Shown: positions 55,137-62,028 of the stretch, piece by piece
How positions within the stretch are numbered: position 1 is the stretch's first letter
Layout of the letters: each line of letters opens with the position of its first letter
DNA from: an uncultured Caryophanales bacterium
GTDB lineage: Bacteria; Bacillota_I; Bacilli_A; RFN20; CAG-826
Reading direction: 5' to 3'
NCBI GenBank assembly: GCA_946612115.1
Contig: CAMOEI010000004.1
Coordinates: forward strand, 36,823-100,822
DNA: 64,000 nucleotides
Program-made: the position numbers and the translations under genes
The notes under the pieces: generated by a model
What the model saw: only the letters and a program-made list of their open reading frames with translations
The model's database searches: none
What the model was told of the DNA's origin: nothing

Positions 55137-55788
55137 GAAATAATTTCAATAAATCAACAGGTGCATCAATGATTGGTGCATCTTTTGTTATTTGTTTAAT
55201 TTGGGTTTTGTCTCTATAACCATACGAGACCATAATAACATCAACTTTTGAATTGACTGCAGTTTGGTAGTCAACTTCAGTATCTCCGATATAAACTGCA
55301 TCATTATTTGCAATATTTAACTCATTAAGAGTTATATTTACCATATCTGGCTCTGGTTTTTTACGATATAGTTCTGTTTCTCCGTGAACTGTGTCAAAAA
55401 TATTAGGCAAAAAATAATCGATTAATTTATTAGCGCCCTCTTCAAATTTGTTAGTGACACAGGCAAGTAAATATCCACGATTTTTTAATTCGATTAAGAC
55501 TTCTTTAATTTGTTCATATGGGAAGGTATTTTCAAAATAGTGGATTCGATAATACTCTTTAAAAGCCTCAAGGCATTCTTTATAGTGAATATCTTCTAGT
55601 CCATCAGGAACACTTCTAGCCACTAAAGTAGGAACGCCGTTACCAATCGCTCTTTTTGTGTGAGCTAGAGTAACTAAATCGTAACCATATTTTTCAAGCG
55701 CATAATTAACCGCGTTGTTCAAATCTTTTAAAGTATTGAACAAAGTGCCATCCATGTCGAAGATTAATAGTTTTTTGTTTAAAGTCAT
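55126..55788 (-). CDS. HAD-family phosphatase (phosphoglycolate phosphatase-like)
   Basis: A 220-residue HAD superfamily IA hydrolase with motif I FDMDGTLFNT (Asp11, Asp13), motif II CVTNKFE, motif III Lys in RKKPEPD and motif IV YIGDTEVDYQTAVNS. The cap domain inserted after motif I is the helical C1 type of the Gph/PpaX/beta-phosphoglucomutase group. It probably dephosphorylates a small sugar phosphate or pyrophosphate. Substrate cannot be told. Convergent overlap with carD. Confidence 0.88.
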   Translation of the reverse strand: MTLNKKLLIFDMDGTLFNTLKDLNNAVNYALEKYGYDLVTLAHTKRAIGNGVPTLVARSVPDGLEDIHYKECLEAFKEYYRIHYFENTFPYEQIKEVLIELKNRGYLLACVTNKFEEGANKLIDYFLPNIFDTVHGETELYRKKPEPDMVNITLNELNIANNDAVYIGDTEVDYQTAVNSKVDVIMVSYGYRDKTQIKQITKDAPIIDAPVDLLKLFPKR

Positions 55789-55869
55789 ATTTTAATTAGT
55801 TTTGTTTAACAAAGCTCTTATAAATAATATTAGACAAGAACGAAATTATGCAATTATAATTTATTCAAC

Positions 55870-57954
55870 ATGAGTAAATTTAAATTTACCATTCAGAATA
55901 TTCTATTTTGGGTTGGAATTATTTCGACTTGGTTTTTACTTGAAAACATCTCGATATTAACTCCTAATCCAACATCAAGTTTGTCTGATGCTTACTTTTA
56001 TATTCTTTTAGCTGTCTCTTTAGTAGCGTTAATTGCCTATAACATATTTGATCGAATATTGAATAAAGGTTACGCTGATCAATTCTTGCTCGCCATTATA
56101 TTGATTTGCTTTGCAACGACAATGGTAGCGATTTGGGGATTCAAAGAATTTAACTATAAAAACGCTATAAATCCAAGTAAGTCATTTATATACACTTTGT
56201 TTGATTACGAAAAGATTAAACAAAGTTTAGTGTCTTTTGTTTATTTCTTTGCAATCTATTCGTTCTTATTTGTGTTTAGTAAAAATCATCCAAGTTATAA
56301 ACGAATCTATTGCGTCTATCTAATTGTTATCTTACTTTGCTATGGATTATTAGCACATTCATTAGTTACAGAATTTTCAAAATATCTATCTGTACTGAAT
56401 GGTGTTTCACCTAGTGAGCCAATATTATCGTTATTTCACGATAATGATTTCTTCGCTCTATTGATGCTATTAGGAATGTTTTCATCAGTAAGTTTGAACT
56501 CCATTAAGAAGAATCCATTCTCATTTATAACAATTGTTATTTTCTCTTTAGCGCTTATTCTTATCGGATCGCAAACATTTATCTTGATTGACGTGTTCTT
56601 CTTATTAGTCTATTTCTTTGTTGAAACGATTTTCGATTTTAAAAAGAAAGTTGCTTTAGGGGTAGTTTCATTAACAAGCTATATAGTCATATTCGCTTCT
56701 ATTTTCATCATGTATTCATTAGCTCAACAATATAACTTTGGAGCGTTCTCTAACTTTGCTAGATATGTTCATGATGTCGTTTTAGTGGCGGATTATCCAA
56801 GCTATTTAAATAGAATGCAGTTATGGAATGATTCTGTAGCGATATCAAATAACAACATAATTTCTATTCTATTTGGTTATGGCTTTAGAAATAGTGGGCC
56901 TCTATTAGGTCTATATCATCAATATTTTGATGGAGCGATTGTCTATAACGGACTCGCTACTAGTGAAAATGCTGGATTACAAATTCTTGTTAACTTCGGT
57001 TATTTTGGAGTTCTAACATTCTCATTACTTGTTATCTATTTCGTTTTCTGTGTCTTTAGATTAGCAAAAAAAGAAGCTCGATTTGCGATTGTTAGTCTAT
57101 TTGTGGGATTAGGTGTTATTGCTTCTGGAATAACAATGAGTATTTTCCCATTATTACCAAATACATTAGGCTTTTTAACATTTTTAATGTTCTTCCTTCC
57201 TGTCATTTCTCACTATAAGCATGTTAGAAAAGAAAAACTCCAATTAGCGATTATTGAAAATGTTAAAACTCCTGTTGATATGCTTGATGTTAAATTAAGA
57301 ATTAAAGGCCTCGCTAAAGTGTTTATGGGGTGTAGTGCAGCCATTGCCTCATTATTTGTTTTTAACGAAGTTAGAGATGGAGAATATCAACATATATTGC
57401 TTAATATTTTAGTGGCTTTAGGAGCATTAACAATATTTGCACCTTACATCGTTGGTCTATGGAGCAAAAATACTTCAAGAACTAGATTTGTTATTAGAGC
57501 GGTTATAAATATACTTATTTCTACTAGCCTATTTATCACTCTTTATGTTTTGATGAATAAGACAAAATTGTTTGATGATATTTCTTTTAGAAATATGTTC
57601 TACCCAATCTTATTGGGTGTAATTCTATTAATGGAGTTTGTTATTTATTCAATTGCTAAAAAAGGACGACCAAGTGAATTTGGTATGACATTTGTTGGCA
57701 TAAGCAAATTTTCCTTCATGGGATTAATTGGAGTGAGTTTATCCACTTTAGCGGTTTATTTTATTCAACCATATTTAGAATTATCAATTCTCACCCTTAT
57801 TGTAATCGGAGTGTTTAATTTACTAATCTACTTCATCTTCTCGTATTTTGTTCCATTTAAGGATGTCAAAGAGATCGTTAAATATTATAATGACGTAGAC
57901 GCATCTAGAATGAAGGACGCCGTGTTAGACGAAAAATTGAGGCTTTCAAAATGA
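55870..57954 (+). CDS. Wzy/O-antigen-ligase-like polymerase, long form
   Basis: A 694-residue protein with about 16-18 helices. Residues about 1-450 follow the O-antigen ligase/polymerase layout, with a large external loop containing FARYVHDVVLVADYPSYLNR, then LFGYGFRNSGPLLGLYHQYF and ENAGLQILVNFGYFGVLTF, a pattern typical of the Wzy_C segment. The last 220 residues hold a charged cytoplasmic stretch and five or six extra helices not usual in the family. TATAAT (55855-55860) is nine bases before the ATG, so the leader is two or three bases. It ends with a TGA overlapping the smpB ATG. Confidence 0.68.
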   Translation: MSKFKFTIQNILFWVGIISTWFLLENISILTPNPTSSLSDAYFYILLAVSLVALIAYNIFDRILNKGYADQFLLAIILICFATTMVAIWGFKEFNYKNAINPSKSFIYTLFDYEKIKQSLVSFVYFFAIYSFLFVFSKNHPSYKRIYCVYLIVILLCYGLLAHSLVTEFSKYLSVLNGVSPSEPILSLFHDNDFFALLMLLGMFSSVSLNSIKKNPFSFITIVIFSLALILIGSQTFILIDVFFLLVYFFVETIFDFKKKVALGVVSLTSYIVIFASIFIMYSLAQQYNFGAFSNFARYVHDVVLVADYPSYLNRMQLWNDSVAISNNNIISILFGYGFRNSGPLLGLYHQYFDGAIVYNGLATSENAGLQILVNFGYFGVLTFSLLVIYFVFCVFRLAKKEARFAIVSLFVGLGVIASGITMSIFPLLPNTLGFLTFLMFFLPVISHYKHVRKEKLQLAIIENVKTPVDMLDVKLRIKGLAKVFMGCSAAIASLFVFNEVRDGEYQHILLNILVALGALTIFAPYIVGLWSKNTSRTRFVIRAVINILISTSLFITLYVLMNKTKLFDDISFRNMFYPILLGVILLMEFVIYSIAKKGRPSEFGMTFVGISKFSFMGLIGVSLSTLAVYFIQPYLELSILTLIVIGVFNLLIYFIFSYFVPFKDVKEIVKYYNDVDASRMKDAVLDEKLRLSK

Positions 57955-58403
57955 AACAAGTAGGAATTAAAGTGATCGCGAATAACAAAAAGGCTCATTT
58001 TAACTATTTTTTGTCTGACTTCACTGAATGTGGAATTGAACTTAAAGGAACTGAAATTAAATCATTAAGAGTGTCAGGAGCGACGATTGGAGATTCTTAT
58101 ATCGTTATTAGAGCTCATGAAGCTGAAATACTAAATATGTATATCAAACCTTACGAGCAAGGTAATATCTTCAATCATGACCCACTTAGAACTAGAAAGC
58201 TTCTTCTTCATAAAAAAGAAATCAGATGGTTTGAAGACAAAATGAAACAAGGCGGATACACGGTTGTTCCAACAAAAATTTACTTCAAAGGTGGTAGGGC
58301 AAAAGTGGAAATCGCTCTTGCAAAAGGTAAGAAAATATATGATAAAAGAGAGACCATTAAAAAACGTGATGTTGAAAGATCTCTCGCAAAAGAAGAATAT
58401 TAA
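57951..58403 (+). CDS. smpB: SsrA-binding protein SmpB
   Basis: The tmRNA partner that places the tRNA-like domain in the ribosomal A site. The 150-residue protein starts GIKVIANNKKAHFNYFLSDF, continues GIELKGTEIKSLRVSGATIG and ends with the basic tail RETIKKRDVERSLAKEEY. Start codon ATGA overlaps the stop of the polymerase gene, so it is translationally coupled to a surface-glycan gene, an odd partner. The ssrA gene is 40 kb away in the same window. Confidence 0.96.
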   Translation: MKQVGIKVIANNKKAHFNYFLSDFTECGIELKGTEIKSLRVSGATIGDSYIVIRAHEAEILNMYIKPYEQGNIFNHDPLRTRKLLLHKKEIRWFEDKMKQGGYTVVPTKIYFKGGRAKVEIALAKGKKIYDKRETIKKRDVERSLAKEEY

Positions 58404-58475
58404 TTTGATAACCTACTAACTCACATATTAGAAATACGAAATATTCTAAAATTTTATAAAAGGAGGACAAACAAA

Positions 58476-58952
58476 ATGAAACTATTATTCTTAGGCTTAT
58501 TACTCGCTAGTACAGTTTGTTTTTCCTCATCACAAAATAATATAAAAAATACTCAAATTACGAAAAAATTGGTGCAAAACCCTATTATTTTACGTAATTC
58601 TGCAACAGATTCATTTGTTTCTTATTGGAAAAGTGAGTTCAAACCAGAAGGCGTTAGAGCGTGTGATATCTCAAAAGAAAAATATCTTGAGATGATGGAT
58701 CGTTACTTAGACTTAACTAAAGACGAACAAGCCGAAGTTAACATAGTTAATGACCTTGAAGAAGGCTACACAATTGGGGATGTTATCAAAACTTTAGTCA
58801 ACAAATATTATCCTAATCAACAATCAATTAAAGATGAGAAACCTAAATTAGATCAAAGATCTATTATAATTATTGCTAGTGTTATCTCTATTGTTGGGAT
58901 GTCCGCGATAAGCGTTTTATACATTTTAAAGAATCGAAAATTGATTAAGTAA
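58476..58952 (+). CDS. Secreted/membrane-anchored small protein, unknown function (158 aa)
   Basis: Unrecognised. An N-terminal signal peptide (MKLLFLGLLLASTVCFSSS) is followed by a polar, soluble domain (about 25-125) with DSFVSYWKSEFKPEGVRACD and many Lys/Asp/Glu residues. A C-terminal helix (IIIIASVISIVGMSAISVLY) and a basic tail KNRKLIK follow, the same topology as the surface endonuclease at 14191. Strong AAAAGGAGG site. It forms its own unit before the terminator at 58980. Confidence 0.7.
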   Translation: MKLLFLGLLLASTVCFSSSQNNIKNTQITKKLVQNPIILRNSATDSFVSYWKSEFKPEGVRACDISKEKYLEMMDRYLDLTKDEQAEVNIVNDLEEGYTIGDVIKTLVNKYYPNQQSIKDEKPKLDQRSIIIIASVISIVGMSAISVLYILKNRKLIK

Positions 58953-58979
58953 TTAACCCTCAAGAAATCATTTTTATTA

Positions 58980-59005
58980 AAAATCTCTCAAAAAGGGATT
59001 TTTTT
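58980..59005 (+). terminator. Intrinsic terminator
   Basis: AAAATCTC (58980-58987) pairs with GGGATTTT (58995-59002, one T-G pair), followed by a T-run. Confidence 0.8.
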
Positions 59006-59067
59006 ATCTTAACAAAAATAAAAAATAATGATAGAGTTATGACACTGAAATTTCATAGGAGGTAAAG

Positions 59068-59214
59068 ATGAGAGAAAAAGTTATTTTAGTTTGCTCTGAT
59101 TGCCTATCTAGAAATTATGTCACCACTATTAGAAGAGATAGTGGAAAGAAACTTGAACTTATGAAGTTTTGTCCAAAATGTGGAAAACAAACTCTTCATA
59201 AGGCAAGTAAATAA
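59068..59214 (+). CDS. rpmG: 50S ribosomal protein L33
   Basis: A 48-residue ribosomal protein starting [20 protein letters not shown] and ending in a basic tail. Two CxxC pairs (CSDC and CPKC) show that this is the zinc-binding form. It carries AGGAGG upstream and precedes secE and nusG, the usual Firmicutes order. Confidence 0.95.
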   Translation: MREKVILVCSDCLSRNYVTTIRRDSGKKLELMKFCPKCGKQTLHKASK

Positions 59215-59228
59215 ACGGAGGTACACTT

Positions 59229-59423
59229 ATGGGTCTTGGAAAATACGCCAAAGGTGTTGTTAAAGAAGCCAAGAGAGTTCGTTGGCCAAAAAGAGAAATT
59301 TTAATCCCTTCAATCATTGTTGTTTTAGTTATCGCAATCATTGTTGGATTATTATTGTTCGCGGAAGATTTAGCGGGTAAGAAATTAATTGATATCTTGT
59401 CTGACGCTTTCGCAGGTAGATAA
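59229..59423 (+). CDS. secE: Preprotein translocase subunit SecE
   Basis: A 64-residue single-span subunit of the SecYEG channel. The amphipathic start GKYAKGVVKEAKRVRWPKRE with the conserved RVRWPKR is followed by the helix SIIVVLVIAIIVGLLLF. CGGAGG is well placed. nusG starts 13 bases after the stop. Confidence 0.95.
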   Translation: MGLGKYAKGVVKEAKRVRWPKREILIPSIIVVLVIAIIVGLLLFAEDLAGKKLIDILSDAFAGR

Positions 59424-59436
59424 GGAGAAAATAACA

Positions 59437-60057
59437 ATGGTAGATAATAGTAAAATTGCCTTCAGTGACACTAATACTGATATCTCTGAACAAAGAGAAC
59501 CAAAAGAAGTTAAATTAGGTGATAAAGCCTGGTATGTTGTTTCAACATATTCAACACACGAAAAGAAAGTTGCGTTCAACTTACAAAAACGTGTTGAATC
59601 CATGGGCTTAGATGATTTAATTTTCAGAATCGTTGTTGTCGAACAAGAAGTTCCAGTGATGAAAGATGGTCTTCCAACTGGTAAAACCAGAATGAAAAAC
59701 CTCTATCCTGGATATGTCTTTGTTGAAATGATTATGACTGACTATGCTTGGTATGTTGTTAGAAACACTCCAGGCGTTACCGGATTCGTTGGATCTGCTG
59801 GTAAAGGTACAAAACCATTCCCAGTTCCAAGAGAGCAAATTGAACCAGTCCTTAAAAGAATGGGTATGGTTGATGAAAGCATGTATGACCGCTACGCAGT
59901 TGGTGATTATGTTAAAGTCATCCACGGCACTCTTGAAGGAACAGAAGGAACAATTCTTTCTATCAATAAAGAAACCGGCGCTGTTGAAATTGAAACTATC
60001 TTCTTTGGTAGAAGCACCAAGGTTGAAGTTGATTTCTCTGAAATTGATAAGATCTAA
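59437..60057 (+). CDS. nusG: Transcription termination/antitermination protein NusG
   Basis: A 206-residue elongation factor that binds RNA polymerase and couples it to the ribosome or Rho. The NGN domain (WYVVSTYSTHEKKVAFNLQ, LYPGYVFVEM, WYVVRNTPGVTGFVG) and the C-terminal KOW domain (GDYVKVIHGTLEGTEGTILS) are complete. It has an extra 28-residue polar N-terminus before the usual start. I chose ATG 59437, which has AAGGAG upstream; the frame is open to 59389 but that would overlap secE. Confidence 0.96.
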   Translation: MVDNSKIAFSDTNTDISEQREPKEVKLGDKAWYVVSTYSTHEKKVAFNLQKRVESMGLDDLIFRIVVVEQEVPVMKDGLPTGKTRMKNLYPGYVFVEMIMTDYAWYVVRNTPGVTGFVGSAGKGTKPFPVPREQIEPVLKRMGMVDESMYDRYAVGDYVKVIHGTLEGTEGTILSINKETGAVEIETIFFGRSTKVEVDFSEIDKI

Positions 60058-60067
60058 AAAAACTAAA

Positions 60068-60095
60068 ACTCGGAAAGAAAAATTCCGAGTTTTTT
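60068..60095. terminator. Bidirectional terminator between nusG and the toxin-like unit
   Basis: ACTCGGAA (60068-60075) pairs with TTCCGAGT (60083-60090). TTTTTT follows on the plus strand; on the minus strand a long T-run follows as well (complement of 60057-60067). It would end both the nusG mRNA and a minus-strand RNA from the toxin-like gene. Confidence 0.85.
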
Positions 60096-60115
60096 AATAA
60101 TCGAGGGTCCTTTGG

Positions 60116-60188
60116 TTGACAAATATTATCCGCCATGGTTTACTATAGTTAGGGTTTGACTAGTGCTCTTCGCCTAGTCTTTTATTTT
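60116..60188 (+). promoter_or_regulatory. Possible antisense promoter and terminator opposite the toxin-like gene
   Basis: A consensus TTGACA (60116-60121) is followed by TACTAT (60141-60146, 19-base spacing). A hairpin GACTAG/CTAGTC (60158-60163 and 60174-60179) with TTTTATTTT follows on the plus strand. Together they would give an RNA of only about 35 bases, complementary to the stop codon and 3' end of the peptide gene. The spacing is long, so this is tentative. Confidence 0.3.
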
Positions 60189-60236
60189 ACATATAATTGC
60201 TAAAGTTATAAGCAAAACGACAATGAGATCAACCAT
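60174..60236 (-). CDS. 20-aa hydrophobic peptide, candidate type I toxin
   Basis: The frame reads MVDLIVVLLITLAIICKIKD: one acidic residue, a single membrane-spanning stretch of about 14 residues, and a short charged end. This matches the size and layout of type I toxin peptides such as Ibs and Fst. A very strong Shine-Dalgarno (AGGGGGA, complement of 60243-60249) lies seven bases before the ATG. The gene has its own structured leader of over 100 bases, is bracketed by terminators (60068-60095 and 60445-60471), and has no other gene within 400 bases on its strand. No homologue was searched, so the toxin role is inference. Confidence 0.55.
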   Translation of the reverse strand: MVDLIVVLLITLAIICKIKD

Positions 60237-60243
60237 CTATTGT

Positions 60244-60340
60244 CCCCCTTTCTATGCCCTAGTAATTCTTAGCGATATTTACTAGACCAGAAACCATAGA
60301 AAGAACGAATAGTAAGCACCAGTTAAGATGTTTACTAGGG
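60244..60340 (-). promoter_or_regulatory. Structured leader with two mutually exclusive inverted repeats next to the Shine-Dalgarno
   Basis: In minus-strand order the leader has segments A, B, A', B', Shine-Dalgarno. A (60340-60332) and A' (60265-60257) are perfect 9-base complements (CCCTAGTAA/TTACTAGGG). B (60303-60295) and B' (60256-60248) are perfect 9-base complements (CTTTCTATG/CATAGAAAG), and two more T-G pairs extend B-B' into the Shine-Dalgarno G-run. The two pairings cross, so they are alternatives or a pseudoknot. TTTACTAG is also directly repeated (60278-60285, 60331-60338). Confidence 0.6.
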
Positions 60341-60364
60341 ATCAAAATTCAGACTTTTATTTTG

Positions 60365-60409
60365 AAAGTCCCCTCATATATATATGGAAATACATAGTAT
60401 TTCCTAGGG
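60365..60409 (-). repeat. Palindromic leader element, copy 2
   Basis: On the minus strand CCCTAGGAAAT, a 7-base spacer, ATTTCCAT, an A/T run and GAGGGGACTTT repeat the element found before the thioredoxin-like lipoprotein at 36965-37008. The inner palindrome is GGAAATAC-ATA-GTATTTCC (60386-60404 on the plus strand). A TTTTGA-17-TACTAT promoter for the peptide unit overlaps it. Confidence 0.65.
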
Positions 60410-60444
60410 AAATTTTTCAAAATTTTTAAATTTTATTTTTGTAT

Positions 60445-60471
60445 AAAAAAAGAGACCTACAGAGTAGGTCT
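60445..60471 (-). terminator. Terminator of the frameshifted lipoprotein gene
   Basis: AGACCTAC (60453-60460) pairs with GTAGGTCT (60464-60471), with a run of seven T on the minus strand (complement of 60445-60451). Confidence 0.85.
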
Positions 60472-60495
60472 AATTCTTTATAATTTTTTTGTAAA

Positions 60496-61340
60496 TTACG
60501 CTCTTGGCCAGGATTTAATCTTTACTTCTTTTAAACCAAAGTTATATTGTTGAGTTCCATTATGAGCTTGCGCAGCTAATCGAACCTCAAACCAAGCAAC
60601 TTGGCTAGCGCTTGTGGTCCAATAGAATTTCACTTCGGTTGTTTTAGTGGGGATAACATCTTTTTCGCTTTCCCACATTCCAATAACTTTGTTTTCACTT
60701 GAGAAGAAATAGACTTTGAATGGTTTAGTATTTTTTTCGGCGCTTCCGTTAGCGTTTCTTACAGTGGAAATGGTGAATCTAATTTCTAGCTTTTCTCCGG
60801 TATGAGAGAATCTAGGAGTGCAGAATCCTTGGTTTGCTTTAGTGAATTTAGCGCCATATCCATCATTAGATGGGTAGAAGTCTGGAGATCCAACATAGTA
60901 CCACTTGGTCCGTTTGAATAGCTATTTCCTGTTGAATAAATCCAATTACTTGGAATGCTTTCACTCCAATCACCTTTTAACCATTGGTCATCAGTGTTTG
61001 TGAATGTCGTTGGCATTTCAATTGGAGAATTATAGTTAATTGGTTTACCGCATGAATATAATTCATATCCATCCGCGTAATTAGGTAATTTGACTCTTCC
61101 TAATTGCCAGTCTTCACTACCTTCTTCAGGGTCTTCGCCAATAATAGTAGACGAACCTCCACCGGTGGAATCCCCACTCGTGGAACCTCCTCCGGTTCCT
61201 GGATCTGTTTCACCAGGTTCACTTGGAGTGTTCTCCTGATTCCCCCCACTAGATGGAGTCTCACTTCCTTTAGATAAACTACCGCATGAGAAAAGAAGTA
61301 AAGATGATAATAATAAGACGAAAACTGATTTATTTTTCAT
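60496..61340 (-). pseudogene. Lipoprotein with low-complexity linker, broken by one frameshift
   Basis: The first frame (61340-60786) gives a signal peptide with lipobox FSC (Cys19), a long Ser/Gly/Pro/Thr/Glu linker (about 20-75), then WQLGRVKLPNYADGYELYSC and, near residue 140, IYSTGNSYSNG. From about 60912 the sensible sequence continues in another frame: TKWYYVGSPDFYPSNDGYGA and onward to IKSWPRA, stop at 60496. A one-base deletion, or -1 slippage at TTCAAAC (60917-60911), explains it. The joined product would be about 280 residues with a beta-rich C-terminal domain. It could also be a sequencing or assembly error. The start overlaps the ktrA stop by one base. Confidence 0.75.
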
Positions 61341-62017
61341 TATTTTTTCTTATTACTCTTTCCGTTAATTGCTTCTCTAAACGCAGCGATTTCTTTAGAA
61401 GTTCCTACTACGTAGACGGTATCATCTGGAAGTAATGAATCATTACCACCAGGAACGAAAGATCTATTTCCTCTTTTAATTAAGACGATATTAACTCCAT
61501 AAACATTTTTAGGGTTCATATCTTTTAAGGTTGCTGGGAAAAATCCAGGATTAATAATAATGGAGACGATTGAATACTTAGAATCTAACTTGTAATAGTC
61601 TTGGAAATCTTCATTACCGATACGGTTTGCTAAAGCAGCACCAGCGGCTTTTTGAGGAGTGATGACTTCGGTGGCACCTAATTTTTTCATAATTGGGACG
61701 TAATAATCATCATCGACACGAACGATAATGTTTTTGACGCCTAATTCTCTTAAGATGACTGTGGTTAAAACACTAGCTTCTTGGTTATCACCAAAAGCAA
61801 CGATAGCAGCGTCGACATCTCCAATGCCTAGCTCTTTAAGAGCTTTCTCATCAGTAGAGTCTGCGATAAAGGTTGTTGGTAAGTCGTTAGCGACTTCTTT
61901 TGCGATTTGTTCATTAGAATCGATTGCGATAACGTCCATAGAGTTGTCGATTAATTCTTTGACAACAGAACGACCGAATTGTCCTAATCCAATAACTGCG
62001 AATGATTTGTGTGCCAT
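61340..62017 (-). CDS. ktrA: Potassium uptake regulatory subunit KtrA/KtrC (RCK domains)
   Basis: A 225-residue cytoplasmic gating ring protein. The RCK_N Rossmann fold begins FAVIGLGQFGRSVVKELI (GxGxxG) and ends in the VITPQKAAGAALANRI helix. The RCK_C domain (about 140-218) follows and ends in a Lys-rich tail. RCK_C of Ktr proteins commonly binds c-di-AMP. It is the second gene after ktrB (11-base gap). Confidence 0.93.
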   Translation of the reverse strand: MAHKSFAVIGLGQFGRSVVKELIDNSMDVIAIDSNEQIAKEVANDLPTTFIADSTDEKALKELGIGDVDAAIVAFGDNQEASVLTTVILRELGVKNIIVRVDDDYYVPIMKKLGATEVITPQKAAGAALANRIGNEDFQDYYKLDSKYSIVSIIINPGFFPATLKDMNPKNVYGVNIVLIKRGNRSFVPGGNDSLLPDDTVYVVGTSKEIAAFREAINGKSNKKK

Positions 62018-62028
62018 AATATTTTCTC

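Noticed and set aside
60158..60188. Hairpin GACTAG/CTAGTC as the terminator of the peptide mRNA
   Set aside because: The T-run is on the plus strand only; on the minus strand the hairpin is followed by AAACCC. The nusG bidirectional terminator is the better 3' end for the minus-strand RNA.
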